A stretch of 64,000 bases of DNA from Nymphaea colorata (taxonomy: Eukaryota > Streptophyta > Magnoliopsida > Nymphaeales > Nymphaeaceae), in contig NC_045150.1 in NCBI RefSeq assembly GCF_008831285.2, forward strand, positions 7,514,001 to 7,578,000. Reading direction: 5' to 3'. Shown here in pieces: positions 36,375 to 46,234 of this stretch. Under the pieces are notes generated by a model. The model was not told the DNA's origin, searched no databases, and was given only the letters and a program-made list of their open reading frames with translations. The stretch's first letter is position 1, and every line of letters begins with the position of its first letter. Both the position numbers and the translations under genes were made by a program.

Positions 36375-36760
36375 CATATGAAGCTCATCGATTACAATAA
36401 TTCCAACTTCCGAAAGTCGACTTTCTTCTAATAATCTATTTATTAGAGAGTTTGCCTTCTCAATTATACATACTGCAATAGATGTATCTTTAGGAAGTGT
36501 TCCACCACCTTGGCTCCCATAAAATCTGCAAACATGCATGTTCATTGGCTGAAGGAGTGATTCCAAATGTTCAGGAGGAAGAAGAGGTAAGAAACTATTC
36601 AATGCTTTGTCACTGACCTCAATAGTCTAACTCTACAGAGATAAAATACCTTTTCAGCACAAATTAATACATAACATAAGGTAGGACAAGCAGTGCAATC
36701 TTTCCAGTGGATAATACTTGACGAAGCATTAGGATTTCTGTAAACAAACTCTTTCCTACA
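36375..36760 (-). pseudogene. Fragment of the POLQ/TEBICHI helicase domain, two exons, broken
   Basis: Two adjacent exons of the superfamily 2 helicase part of plant DNA polymerase theta (TEBICHI), the enzyme of polymerase-theta-mediated end joining. The first (36650-36760) reads from the Walker A motif (VGKS) through GKIALLVLPYV to a segment ICAEK before a GT donor. An 8-base disruption between YV and IC shifts the frame and creates a stop. The second (36375-36572) reads [13 protein letters not shown], then [13 protein letters not shown] and the DEAD-type motif in VIDELHM before a GT donor; a proper acceptor at its 5' side is not evident. No following exons (for example the G-D-Q-H-R-G segment) are found to the left, nor the family-A polymerase domain. 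It is a truncated, frameshifted copy. Confidence 0.72.
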
Positions 36761-36879
36761 CTGAAATGCCAAGTAACTTCAGAAACATAGGCTTAAAATA
36801 TCATAGATGAAAACTGATGTAGCTTAAGGTAACACAAGCAATAAATTAGATGACACAATAAATTCTTTGGTGGATATGT

Positions 36880-37275
36880 TAGTATGATTTTAGAGGATCT
36901 TGAGTAAAAAGTACAAAATGGATGCCAAATAAGGTACTGGGTGTCTTTGTTTCTAAAACTAACTTGGAAAGCCACATGAAATGGCAATAAATAACCTCTT
37001 GGTAATTGTTGCACCTATGTATGACTTTACTCCATAAATCTTCTTTAGAAGAATTGGGACACCCGGATGTTTCATGAGCATCATCGGTACCTATCATGGT
37101 AGGGTTTTTGCTAGAGCTACCACCCTGCAGAATAATTGTAAAAGTTATAATCACTTCATTTAAAAAATAAAGAGTAAATAATCTAGAAGCCTACCATAAG
37201 CTCTTTAGGACAGCTTGAGCACTGTTTCATAGACTGCTCATTTGATTGAGAAATTATGCCATTTACACATCCAAA
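36880..37275 (-). pseudogene. Unassigned exon-like segments between the RPA1 and POLQ fragments
   Basis: On the same strand as both neighbours two open stretches are visible. One reads SSGFTPEIDFGCVNGIISQS and continues NEQSMKQCSSCPKELM up to a GT (near 37190). The other, after an acceptor at about 37125, reads GGSSSKNPTMIGTDDAHETS and on. They are hydrophilic and Ser/Cys-containing and might be the N-terminal part of the POLQ homologue or of a third gene. I cannot identify them. Confidence 0.35.
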
Positions 37276-37277
37276 AT

Positions 37278-38278
37278 CTATTTCAGGAGTGAAACCACTA
37301 GAAGTCTCAATTTGGCTTGACTTTTCTCTATCTCTGATGCGATGCATTGCTTCTTCTTATTTGTGCTCCAGTTGACAATGAATAATGAAGGTTTAACATT
37401 CCGTTTGGACCGTAGTGCTCTCTGTCTTTCATGCATTGTATCTTTTGTGAGAGAATGTTGTTCCAGTTGATTTATCGTAGAAGAAATTCCACTGTGACAA
37501 ATATTCACAGAAAATAACTGCTCCCTCAATTGATAAACCTCTGGAAACTCATGATTAATGAATAGCTGGCTCGAAGAAATCGTATCAACTGATTTTCCAC
37601 TGAAATCACTAACTCTACCAGCCTTCACAGCTAAAACAAGGCGCATCCTAGAATCACACATTTTTTGCAGCCTTTGTCCTTCCATTTTGTGAAAGTTACC
37701 CCATATGGTTAATTCAACACTTCGCCCTGACATGTCCTTCAACTGAAGAGTTCTTTTATCTGTTTTTGTACCATTTTTTCGCATTATGGTAGAGGAAGGA
37801 TGCACATAGACCTAAAGTTAAAGTTAAACTGCTGCCTAGGAATAGAACTGTCTTCGCCTAAGCATGGCTCTATTGTTAAAGTTGACTCCAAAATGATTTC
37901 TTATTCACTATTAAGGTGATTGAAGTTCTTTTGAGCTGACTTTATACTTCCCTTGGATATCAAGTACATCTTACCTACATTGATCCTATCATAAAACTGA
38001 TCCACCACCAAATTGAAGCAAGTAACATGAATTTCCCCACCACCAGAGTCTAGTATATCAAAAGAAAAAAGTTTGCCATCTCCTGTGGGATTGTTGTATC
38101 GCCAAAGCTCACCTTCTGATGTGACTCTTGCTTTAACTGTCCATCTTCCCTGACATGGGTTTAACGCAACAATTGGAATAATTCGAGCATAAGCTTCATT
38201 TTTAACAATAGGCCCTCTATTGACATATGATGGTTCCCTCGCCATAGCAATAACATCTTTTGTCAAATTCACAGACAT
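37278..38278 (-). pseudogene. RPA1 (RPA70) pseudogene fragment: DNA-binding domains A and B
   Basis: RPA1 is the large subunit of the single-strand DNA-binding complex used in replication and repair. The 5' part encodes DBD-A (NRGPIVKNEAYARIIPIVAL, then WTVKARVTSEGELWRYNN and GKLFSFDILDSGGGEIHVTC, ending AQKNFNHLNSE). A TAA at 37901-37903 replaces a codon that is sense in the family; beyond it the same frame continues with recognisable sequence (EPC..DSSIP.QQF). Near 37800-37815 roughly 25 codons are missing and the frame shifts. DBD-B then follows (PSSTIMRKNGTKTDKRTLQL, DMSGRSVELTIWGNF, SGKSVDTISSSQL). The N-terminal protein-interaction domain and the zinc-containing DBD-C are absent; after LREQL the sequence is unrelated to RPA1. 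It is a degraded partial copy. Confidence 0.82.
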
Positions 38279-39390
38279 GTCTCAAATGCACAAAAGAAAG
38301 GAGTCATAAAAAAGAAAAAGAAAAAAAGACTACAAAAACACAAACATGCAGAGACAAGTAGATGAGGACTTGAAGAGAGAAACAGGGGAACAAAGTTCAT
38401 GGAAGACAGAGCGGGCTCTCTTCTTTCTTCCGTTAAAAGGGAAGACAGAGAGGCTCATATCGGGTGGCGGGATGGATGGCGGGTGGCGGGAGAGAAAGGT
38501 GATGATGGGTGATAGGTGATGAGACAGAATGTGACAAAAAGGATGCAAAGTGCTTTAGATGTCAAAACCATATTTGGATCGTCCTTGTTTCAGATACATA
38601 CTAGATTTGATTTTCAATGCTGATCATCTGATCATAAATCATGCGTGGGGAGAGGATGGCCAAGCGAGTGAACTCTAGAAGGCAAGTTTGGCAAGTAAAT
38701 CTTGTACTTCAGTATTGTCATTTTCAATTCTCAGGATGTAGTTATGTAGATAAGATATTACACTTCATAGTCCTCTTACTTTCCCTAGATTCATTTTGAA
38801 TTCTGATCTTCAATCTCCAGATTAAAAGATACATCTTTCTTTGTCTCATGAATTCTGATCCTCAAATGTTGCATCCAGTTTCTGAGATTAAATTAGATGT
38901 TCAAACATGACATATGACTAAGCAATTGGGTATAAAATATCCACAATGATTTGGATGTTTACTCATCAAAACATGTGAATCCTCTCATTCAAATCCACCC
39001 GGACCAGTGACGGTAATCACTGGGCTCTCCCTCCTCAATAACCAGAACCTATGCAAATTTGTCTAAGCAGGTCACCTAGTGGAATTTTAGTTTTGCAAGA
39101 TTATCAAAGGCATATCTACAAGTCGGAAGGTACAATTCCAGAGTTTTGGTAACATATGTGAATTTTTACAGCAAAAAATAAATAAAATGTCATTTATTGA
39201 AATCAGATCCAGATCATGCTTATATGTAGATTTGGATGCAAATTTCAGATCTGAATTTAAGGGTGATCATTAGAATGTAAATGGGTTATCGTGTGGGGTT
39301 TGAGGGTTTCATCGTTTTCTATTTCACTAGATGACTTAGATCTCTAATTCATTTTGCTTGTTTGAGATTCCATCTGTTTAAAATCTGTCT
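38279..39390. other. Intergenic; no gene seen
   Basis: Upstream side of the RPA1 fragment. No N-terminal RPA1 domain or promoter recognised. Contains GATCC/GGATC-rich repeat debris at about 38570-38640 and 39200-39260. Confidence 0.45.
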
Positions 39391-39394
39391 AGAG

Positions 39395-39590
39395 GGGCAT
39401 ATGTAGTTGGTCGGGTCGACAAGTTTGTGGATGTCCGGTTGTTAGTTTAATTCTTGTAAGTGCCAATACTTTCGACTATAAGCACTCTAATTAACAAATG
39501 TCTCGCTCCCCACCCAGGTCTCAAGCAGTCCTACATTGTAGAGGTAGGTAAAAGGGGAGAGGAGCTTGTGCCCCATGTTTTTTTGAACAT
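39395..39590 (+). mobile_element. tRNA-derived SINE-like repeat, copy 3
   Basis: Head TAGTTGGTCGGGTCGAC corresponds to TAGCTAGTCGGGCGG of copy 1. GTTAGTTTAATTCTTGTAAG occupies the B-box position, and GCACTCTAATTAACAAATGTC corresponds to the ACACTTTAGTTGATAGGTGTAC block of copy 2. Confidence 0.4.
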
Positions 39591-40214
39591 TTGCTTGTGT
39601 GAGAAGTGATGATGACACCAATAAAATACAATTTTCAGGAAACATGGTGTGATTATATCTGGTGTTTGATTGTTGGATTTGGAAACAAAATTAATAATCC
39701 TACCATTTTTTCTTGAATAATAACACAATGTTTGTGTTTGCATGACACCATCAAAAACGTTGTTTTTTTTTGGTGAAAATATAGGTTTTAATTAGTTTTT
39801 AAAACCCAGTTTGTATGTTTGAATGACAATATCAAAATGATGTTTCTGCAAAAAGATTTTATTCCTAATCTTATGAAAAAGTTGTCTCAAAACTTGGTTT
39901 TTCAATGACATAGTTTTTAACCTTCATCTAAATAAAGCACATTTTAGAGGCAAAGCAGTATTTTGCCTTCTAGAAAGCATTTAAGAGTGTCAACCAAGCA
40001 AGCCCGATGTTCTTTTTAATATGTGTCTTGACAACTAAATGTTCTTCTTTATTTTCATTTTAACATTTTCAAATACTTTTATGTTATATACATAGTGCCC
40101 CTTTGAAAATAGAAATCTCTCTCTAATTTTTTATCCAGCTCCGCCACCATATACATGTCACCTTATTTGAAAATTTGAATTTGAAATTTTTTTGTGGTTC
40201 ATTGGCCTTTGCAG
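39591..40214. other. Intergenic; no gene seen
   Basis: A+T-rich, no exon. A degraded CCAGCTCCGCCACC terminus of the hAT-type family lies at 40136-40149. Confidence 0.4.
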
Positions 40215-40415
40215 TCATGGGCAGAGACAAAATTTTTTTATGTGGCAGACTGAATTAAAGCTTTTAAATTTTAACAAAGGCCGAAATATCATTTTTCAAA
40301 ATGTTTATACCGAACAAGTGAAATTTTTTAAAATTTACATATAATTTTTTTTTAAAAAATTGAGGTGGGGCTAGGGAGCAAACGGCCCTACGTTGGCTCC
40401 TTCCCTCTTTGCATT
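40215..40415. repeat. hAT-type 'TGGCTCCGCC' family copy
   Basis: Starts near GGGCAGAGACAAAA, has the TTTTAAATTTTAACAAAGGCC and TTTAAAATTTACATATAATTTT body and ends GCCCTACGTTGGCTCCTTCCC. Confidence 0.5.
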
Positions 40416-43098
40416 ACATCCAACTCTTGAAAATGTATTAGCCATATGTGTCTACATCCATTTAACTAAATAAGACGAGAAAAACGTGTGCCTCATTGAG
40501 GTCTGGGATATGCTCTAGAAATGGCCCTTACTAATATATTATATTTATTTAATTACTGCAAATTCCATTTGGAAGTAGCTATTCCCATTCAGTTCACATA
40601 ATATCGATGCAGATACATAAATCTAAGTTGGATGATGCAGATGTATTGATCTCGCTAATGTTCTTTGGACAAAATTCCACTATTTTCTGTTTGGGGTTTC
40701 TCAAAAAACATTGGCAAGAGATGGAAGCACAATCCATGAATTACCAATAAGAAAAAAATATCTAATATTTTCATGTTGTTGTAAGCGCATCTAAGTTTTT
40801 CTATGGCTAATAAGAAGGACCCAAAGGACTATTTTTTAGAACTTGATTGCCAAATTAGCTTAAAATTACCATTCTGTTTTCCAGAAAATAGCATGAAAAA
40901 TATGTCTGATTTTGTTAATACATTTTAGTTTTCTTGCAGAAAAACCACAAATACATTAATAAAAAGTACTGTCACATAATTATCTTAAATATTCACAGAA
41001 ACATATAATTTACTTGGAATAAATACATCACATATTAATGTTGTCGGATATAGTGAAGAAAGCTAACTCAACACAATTATCTAATAATTTGTTTTTCAAG
41101 AAGGTATATATTTTGGTCGTTTATGACCAACCTAAGCTTAAGTGGTCAATAACTTAAGATTAAGTGATTATTTTTAACTTAGCTAACAATACTAAAAGGT
41201 TAGTATGTTTTTCATTAGTACCAATTCATTAGCTGCGCTTTTCGAAATTCGTCTTACTTTTTTTTCTTGATTCTCCAATGAAAGATATTTCAATATAAAA
41301 AATAAATGTGCTAAAGCTTGGAGTTCCTTTCAATTTATCAAAGGACATGCTCAAAAGACATCGGACTTGGGTTCGTCAGCAGGTTGGGATGAAGACCAAT
41401 CTGTTGGCCAAACAAAAAACTGCATCAACGCTCATGTTGTTGAGTTGGTTCATAAGGACTTAGTTATAAGAACTGAGAAATGGTAACTGCACAACCATCC
41501 AGGTACTTGGGTAGGATCAACGACGAAAAGATTTTGTAGGTTTAATGTTTGGAGGAGTGTAGGTAATGTGCGGTTACTTAATGTTCTGTTCCTCTAGACG
41601 AGAAGATGGACTCATTGAGAATCAACTACGCAAACAGAAAACAAGATATTCCGAATGAATAGTGAAAGAACAGACACCATACAATCGCTTCTTGAAGTTG
41701 TTAGGGTATGCTCGGAACAGAGAAAGTTTCTGCTCATTTTTAAAATGTTTTTAGTTCCGCCAGAAAATTTGACTGTTGGGATACCAATTCAATAACTCTT
41801 TAATGCGGCACCTATGTATAAAAACAATGGCTGCTGGGGCACTAATATTTCAAATTTTAGACCTTTAAATGGTGAAAATATGTAAATATTTTAAAAACAA
41901 TTTGCATGGGCACGTTGCTTGTCCATACTTTAGTTTAGAGGAAAATTACAAAATCGAAAGGTCCTCAAGTCGAAAGAAACTAAAATTAAAAACAAAATCA
42001 TCCAAAACCATATCATCGATCGTTGAAATTTTTTGGAAGAATTGGTTAAAAGCAAGAGCAATAGGTGGGGGCCTATCGGCGCAGTCGGTGCCTGTGATGA
42101 AGGTGGCGGGGAACCGGAAATCCGCCCACCCGGGCGGCTGCGGAACCCAAAAATGGAAAAATTTTGCGGCACCCACAGAAGAGCAATGCGGAGGAAGCAA
42201 GGGCGCATGGGTCGACGTCCCCCATGTTCCTCCCTCCCCGAACACCGACGGCCCAATTTGCGGACTCTCAAAGCATCCACGTGGATGACCACTCAACTCA
42301 TTCAGATGTCTTAAAATGCATGCTAAATTTATTTATTAGCAACTGGAAATATACAAACCCTATGAAAGAAAAGCGGCAAGGTATGTAGTTCCTAGCCGTA
42401 GGCGACTTTAATCACTAAAAGTGCTCATTACTTAGTTTGTCTAGGCATTCACAATCGCTTGTCCCTTGAGAAGCCCGTGGGAGTTGCGCTTCTGGGGTTG
42501 CTTATTGCTTTCTTTTGAGCCTTCGTTACAAAATAAATCATTGTACAGGTAACCAAGCTAAGGTTCCACCCATATGATTATTTTCAAGCCGCCCCAAGTA
42601 GAACCAAAGCCCTCCCCCGTTTCCCCGCCCCTGAGAGGAGCATGACCATTCTCAAGTCTTCTCACATTTAAACGAACGACAAGTATGCATATCGGCTTAA
42701 AACTCCTATATCATGGAATATCATCGAAGAGCAGGAGAAAAATGGCTGCCTATATTTTTTACTGCTTAAACTTTACGTCGAATCGTCCTTTTTTGCTTCT
42801 CCTTTGCAAAAAAGTTTGACTTGTCCTCGTCTCCATTTCAAAGTTACCTCCCTGGCCTCCTCCGGCCGGTGCTCCGCCCGGTACGGCACTAACGGCGTCA
42901 TTTTCTCTCGCAGTCATTTGTGGCTATTCCTGTAATCTGAGACTGTAAGGGTTTTCAACCCGTCGCCCATCGGAGCACCACTCGGTTGGTTCATTCCCTC
43001 TTCACGCTCTTTCTGCTCTCTCCGTCGGTGTCTCTTCCTTGGCTCCCTTTCTGTGAAACCCTAGCTTTACTGGAATACACAGTACGTTGGTTTCTCTA
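40416..43098. other. Intergenic upstream of the SAE2 fragment
   Basis: No gene recognised. Positions 42050-42300 are a G+C-rich island in which several overlapping frames stay open on both strands; the peptides are Pro/Arg-rich with no domain, so I do not call a gene. Positions about 42840-43098 are CT-rich with a GTGAAACCCTAG motif and look like a promoter/5' UTR that belongs to the SAE2 fragment. Confidence 0.4.
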
Positions 43099-44046
43099 AT
43101 GGCGCCGGAGGAACAGTTAGAAGCAATAAGGTTCCGTTGGTTTCCTTCATTACCCCACCCTTTTCACATTTCTTCTGAGATTCGGGGATTTCTGTTTTGT
43201 TCCATGCTTTTTCGTTTCTTTTTCTGATTTTAGTTGGTCTTGTTGCTGAAGGGTGCAAAAGTCTTGACGGTTGGTGCTGGAGGCATCGGTTGTGAGCTTC
43301 TTAAGACGGTTGCTGTCTCGGGGTTACGAGATGTTCATACGGTAAACTTCCTTTTTTTTTCCACCCTGAGATTTGTCTGGGTAGTTTTTTGTGCTTTCTA
43401 TTTAGTGGGTTTTGGGTTTTTTTTTTTCGGTTCTACTTCTCTTGCGTCTTGAATTTTTAAAGTACGCGTGGTTGAATTTTCATGAGAAGAATGGTGTCCA
43501 CAACTCGGCGGGTTCATTCTCATAATGTGATTCTGATTATCGTAGGGATCTCACTCTTCTATTTTAAAGTGACGGAGGACATGCATTTATTCTTTTATTT
43601 TGTTTTTTTTTTCCCTTGGATTTAAAGCTTGTCTTTTTGCAGATTGGTATGGACACCATCGAAGTGAGTAACTTGAACCGACAGTTTCTGTTCCGCAAAT
43701 GGCTAAAGTAAGTCTCTGATTTTACTGAGTCTAAGTCTCTGATTTTACTGAGTCACTAACTAATTTACTAATACGCGTGATTCTTAATCTTCGCATGCTG
43801 AATAATGCTCTTCCTTGTCTTGAAAAGGTCGCGAGAGAAGCGGTTTTGAAATTCAAGCCTGACATAAGTATTACAGCATATCATTCTAATGTCAAGGATC
43901 CGGACTTCAATGTGGATTTCTTCAAGCAGTTTAATGTAGTTTTGAATGGTGTAGACAACTTAGATGCTCGTCGGCATGTTAACCGACTCTGTTTGGCTGC
44001 TGATGTCCCTTTGGTTGAAAGTGGAACGACAGGGTTTCTAGGACAG
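43099..44046 (+). pseudogene. Truncated SUMO-activating enzyme subunit 2 (SAE2/UBA2) pseudogene, exons 1-4
   Basis: SAE2 carries the adenylation and catalytic-cysteine domains of the SUMO E1. Four exons of its N-terminal adenylation domain are seen: 43099-43130 (MAPEEQLEAI), about 43252-43341 ([19 protein letters not shown], the nucleotide-binding Gly motif), 43643-43707 (MDTIEVSNLNRQFLFRK) and 43828-44046 ([14 protein letters not shown], then [14 protein letters not shown] and [10 protein letters not shown]). Lesions: joining exon 1 to exon 2 at the available AG leaves the wrong frame; the ATP-contacting Asp of the I-D-x-D-T-I motif is Gly (IGMD); exon 3 is 19 bases shorter than expected, removing the S-H-V-G-Q-S-K segment with its ATP-binding Lys and shifting the frame; nothing after exon 4 is found, so the catalytic Cys, ubiquitin-fold domain and C-terminus are missing. 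A full protein is roughly 600 residues or more. Confidence 0.8.
43709..43754. repeat. Perfect 23-bp tandem duplication in SAE2 intron 3
   Basis: TAAGTCTCTGATTTTACTGA plus GTC occurs twice in succession right behind the exon 3 donor. The first copy supplies the GTAAGT donor. Confidence 0.9.
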
Positions 44047-45424
44047 GTGATGGACTGTTTATCTGGTCTCTTGGTTTGAAGTTCCTACATCTGTAACTGA
44101 GATTATGTTTTTCAATGACACATGCTTTTTAATCTTCATTCTTCTCTGGGACTTATGTTGATCCATTCCCTCAGTTGCACATGCTGGGTGCGCTCAACAA
44201 AAACTGGATGTTTTATCTTTTTCCTTTTCTTTTTGTCATCAAATGTAACATAATGAGAGGAAAAATGTGCATGGGTAGAGGCCTATAGCAATATGAGGGA
44301 AAAGAAGGGACAAGATTATTGCATCTAGCTTTTAATGTTTTGCATAGATTTGTGGTTCATATTGCAACAAGTTGAGAGTTGGTCATGCAACCTGAGAGCT
44401 TCCCATCAATAATCTATATGGTTCCTCTACATTAACGGTATCGTTGGACCTTTTCTAGTAATCAGTCTATTTAGTTTGCAGGTTGTTTAAACTATGGTAA
44501 ATCTTGAATCTTGATACATTTCAAATGATAACATGATTAGCTATACCCAAGGGCATACATCCATGTGTAGTAATACCCGCAAACGTTTTAGGCTCTTCCT
44601 GCTAGCAGAGAGGTCAAAATATCGCATGAACTGGGTCAACAAGTTGGTTGTATGCCAGTGTCTTGTTCTTTTCTTCATGATTATGTTAAGCACGTTCGTG
44701 AAAATCCTCTTAGAAATTAGCATAGCCTGCACTATGGACACGATTGGCAAAAGCAGGTCCCCAGATGAAATTAGGGTTTTCATTCCCATAGATGGAACAA
44801 TCTCCAACTAGCTATATATTTCGAGAATGACATTTCTCTGCAGGCAATAACAACAAGCATGCACCAAAGGAGGGTGCGGTATTTTTGAATTTTTCGCAAA
44901 GTAATGGACATTTTAGCATTTTTTTAATTTTTTCTTTTTTCACAATCCCTCTTTATCCTTCTAAATAGTTACTTTTGTATTTTAATAAAATTATTTTGGC
45001 CACTGCACACCCCTTTAAACTATTCATGCTCGTATTATGAGCGACATCGGCTGCGTATTTGCCAAGTGCATATCGGCCACAAGCTGAAACGACGCTGACC
45101 AATAAAGGATATGGAACCATAATATTTTTTCTGTTTTATTGTATATTGTAAACTCCGGGGCAACTGACCTTGAAGAGACACTTGGCGTATTTTTTCTTAA
45201 TGATAAGATAAAATACGCCTGCTCATTCATAATATTATATAAATTATTTATTGACTTATTTTTAAATTGAAAAATGATATATATTGTGCTAGAGAACAAA
45301 ACGGATAGATACGGCAGCGATACAGCACTCTATTTATTTGTCTTATGCCAAGCAACACCAACCACATTTTGCTATACATTCAACATTACTAAAAACGAAT
45401 AGGGTTAACAATTGGTACATGGCC
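44047..45424. other. Downstream of the SAE2 fragment; no further exons
   Basis: A+T-rich intron-like sequence. I looked for the conserved exons that follow in SAE2 (cysteine-rich zinc segment and catalytic domain) and found none on the plus strand. Confidence 0.5.
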
Positions 45425-45432
45425 CTACGAGC

Positions 45433-45894
45433 TAGGGATGAACAATGACATTAAAGGTCCACTAGTGAATGAGTTTGAGTTGAGGCATTTGCTTAATGAG
45501 TTGAGTTTGAGTTCATAATTAAACTCATTCAAATAATCGAGTTAAGTTCGAGCTCAACACGTAACTGCCAAGTCGAGCTCGAACCTTAATCAAGTGGATA
45601 TATTCAAACGAGATTACGAGTTCATCGAGCCTTAATTGAATCGAGCTTGAGCTCAACGCATGACGATGAATATCAATTCTATTTAAACGAGTTTGTCGAA
45701 CCTTAATCGAGTCAAGCTCAACATGTAATGATGAATATCAATTTTATTCAAACGAGTTTATCGAGCCTTAATCAAGTAGAGCTGGAGCTGCTTCTGTCGA
45801 GCTATTCTCAAACTTAAGGTTTCATTAGTCGAGCCAAGCTTGAGCTGCTTGAGCTGACTGAACTTGAGCTCTACTAAGCTTGTGTTCACCCCTA
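45433..45894. mobile_element. hAT-like MITE with GAGCTCGA-rich interior, copy 2
   Basis: Left end TAGGGATGAACAA and right end TTGTGTTCACCCCTA are terminal inverted repeats. Flanking octamers CTACGAGC (45425-45432) and TTACAAGC (45895-45902) match at 6 of 8 positions, as an 8-bp hAT duplication would. Interior units such as TCGAGCCTTAATTGAATCGAGCTTGAGCTCAAC repeat several times with ~45-base periodicity. It lies in opposite orientation to the copy at 21660. Confidence 0.7.
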
Positions 45895-45902
45895 TTACAA
45901 GC

Positions 45903-46234
45903 GGCCTTCGAATGTTGGAAAAGACGGATCGCAATGTGAACTTGCTTGATCGCTCAAGTTTGTTGGTCGCTCGATAGATGATCGAGCTCATCAGCACGCT
46001 AATTGAATGAACTTGAGCTGTGGCATGGCCGACTGATACACATACCGGGCATCTAATGTAACATTATATGAAGAAGCCAACATGGATTGCAATCACGATC
46101 TAATGCTCCAAAAAGAGATGGGGAAATACATATAGGACGCATCCACAAATGAAGTAACCCATTGAGCACCAAACAATCCACACCAGAAAACATATTGATA
46201 TTGTAATGACTTACTATCCGTCTATCCCCATCAT
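45903..46234. other. 3' flank of the glutaredoxin-like gene
   Basis: A+T-rich; would hold the 3' UTR and poly(A) site of the minus-strand gene. No other gene seen. Confidence 0.5.

Noticed and set aside
41930-42314. Overlapping ORFs on both strands in a G+C-rich island
   Set aside because: Open in several frames at once, which reflects base composition; Pro/Arg-rich peptides without a known fold.
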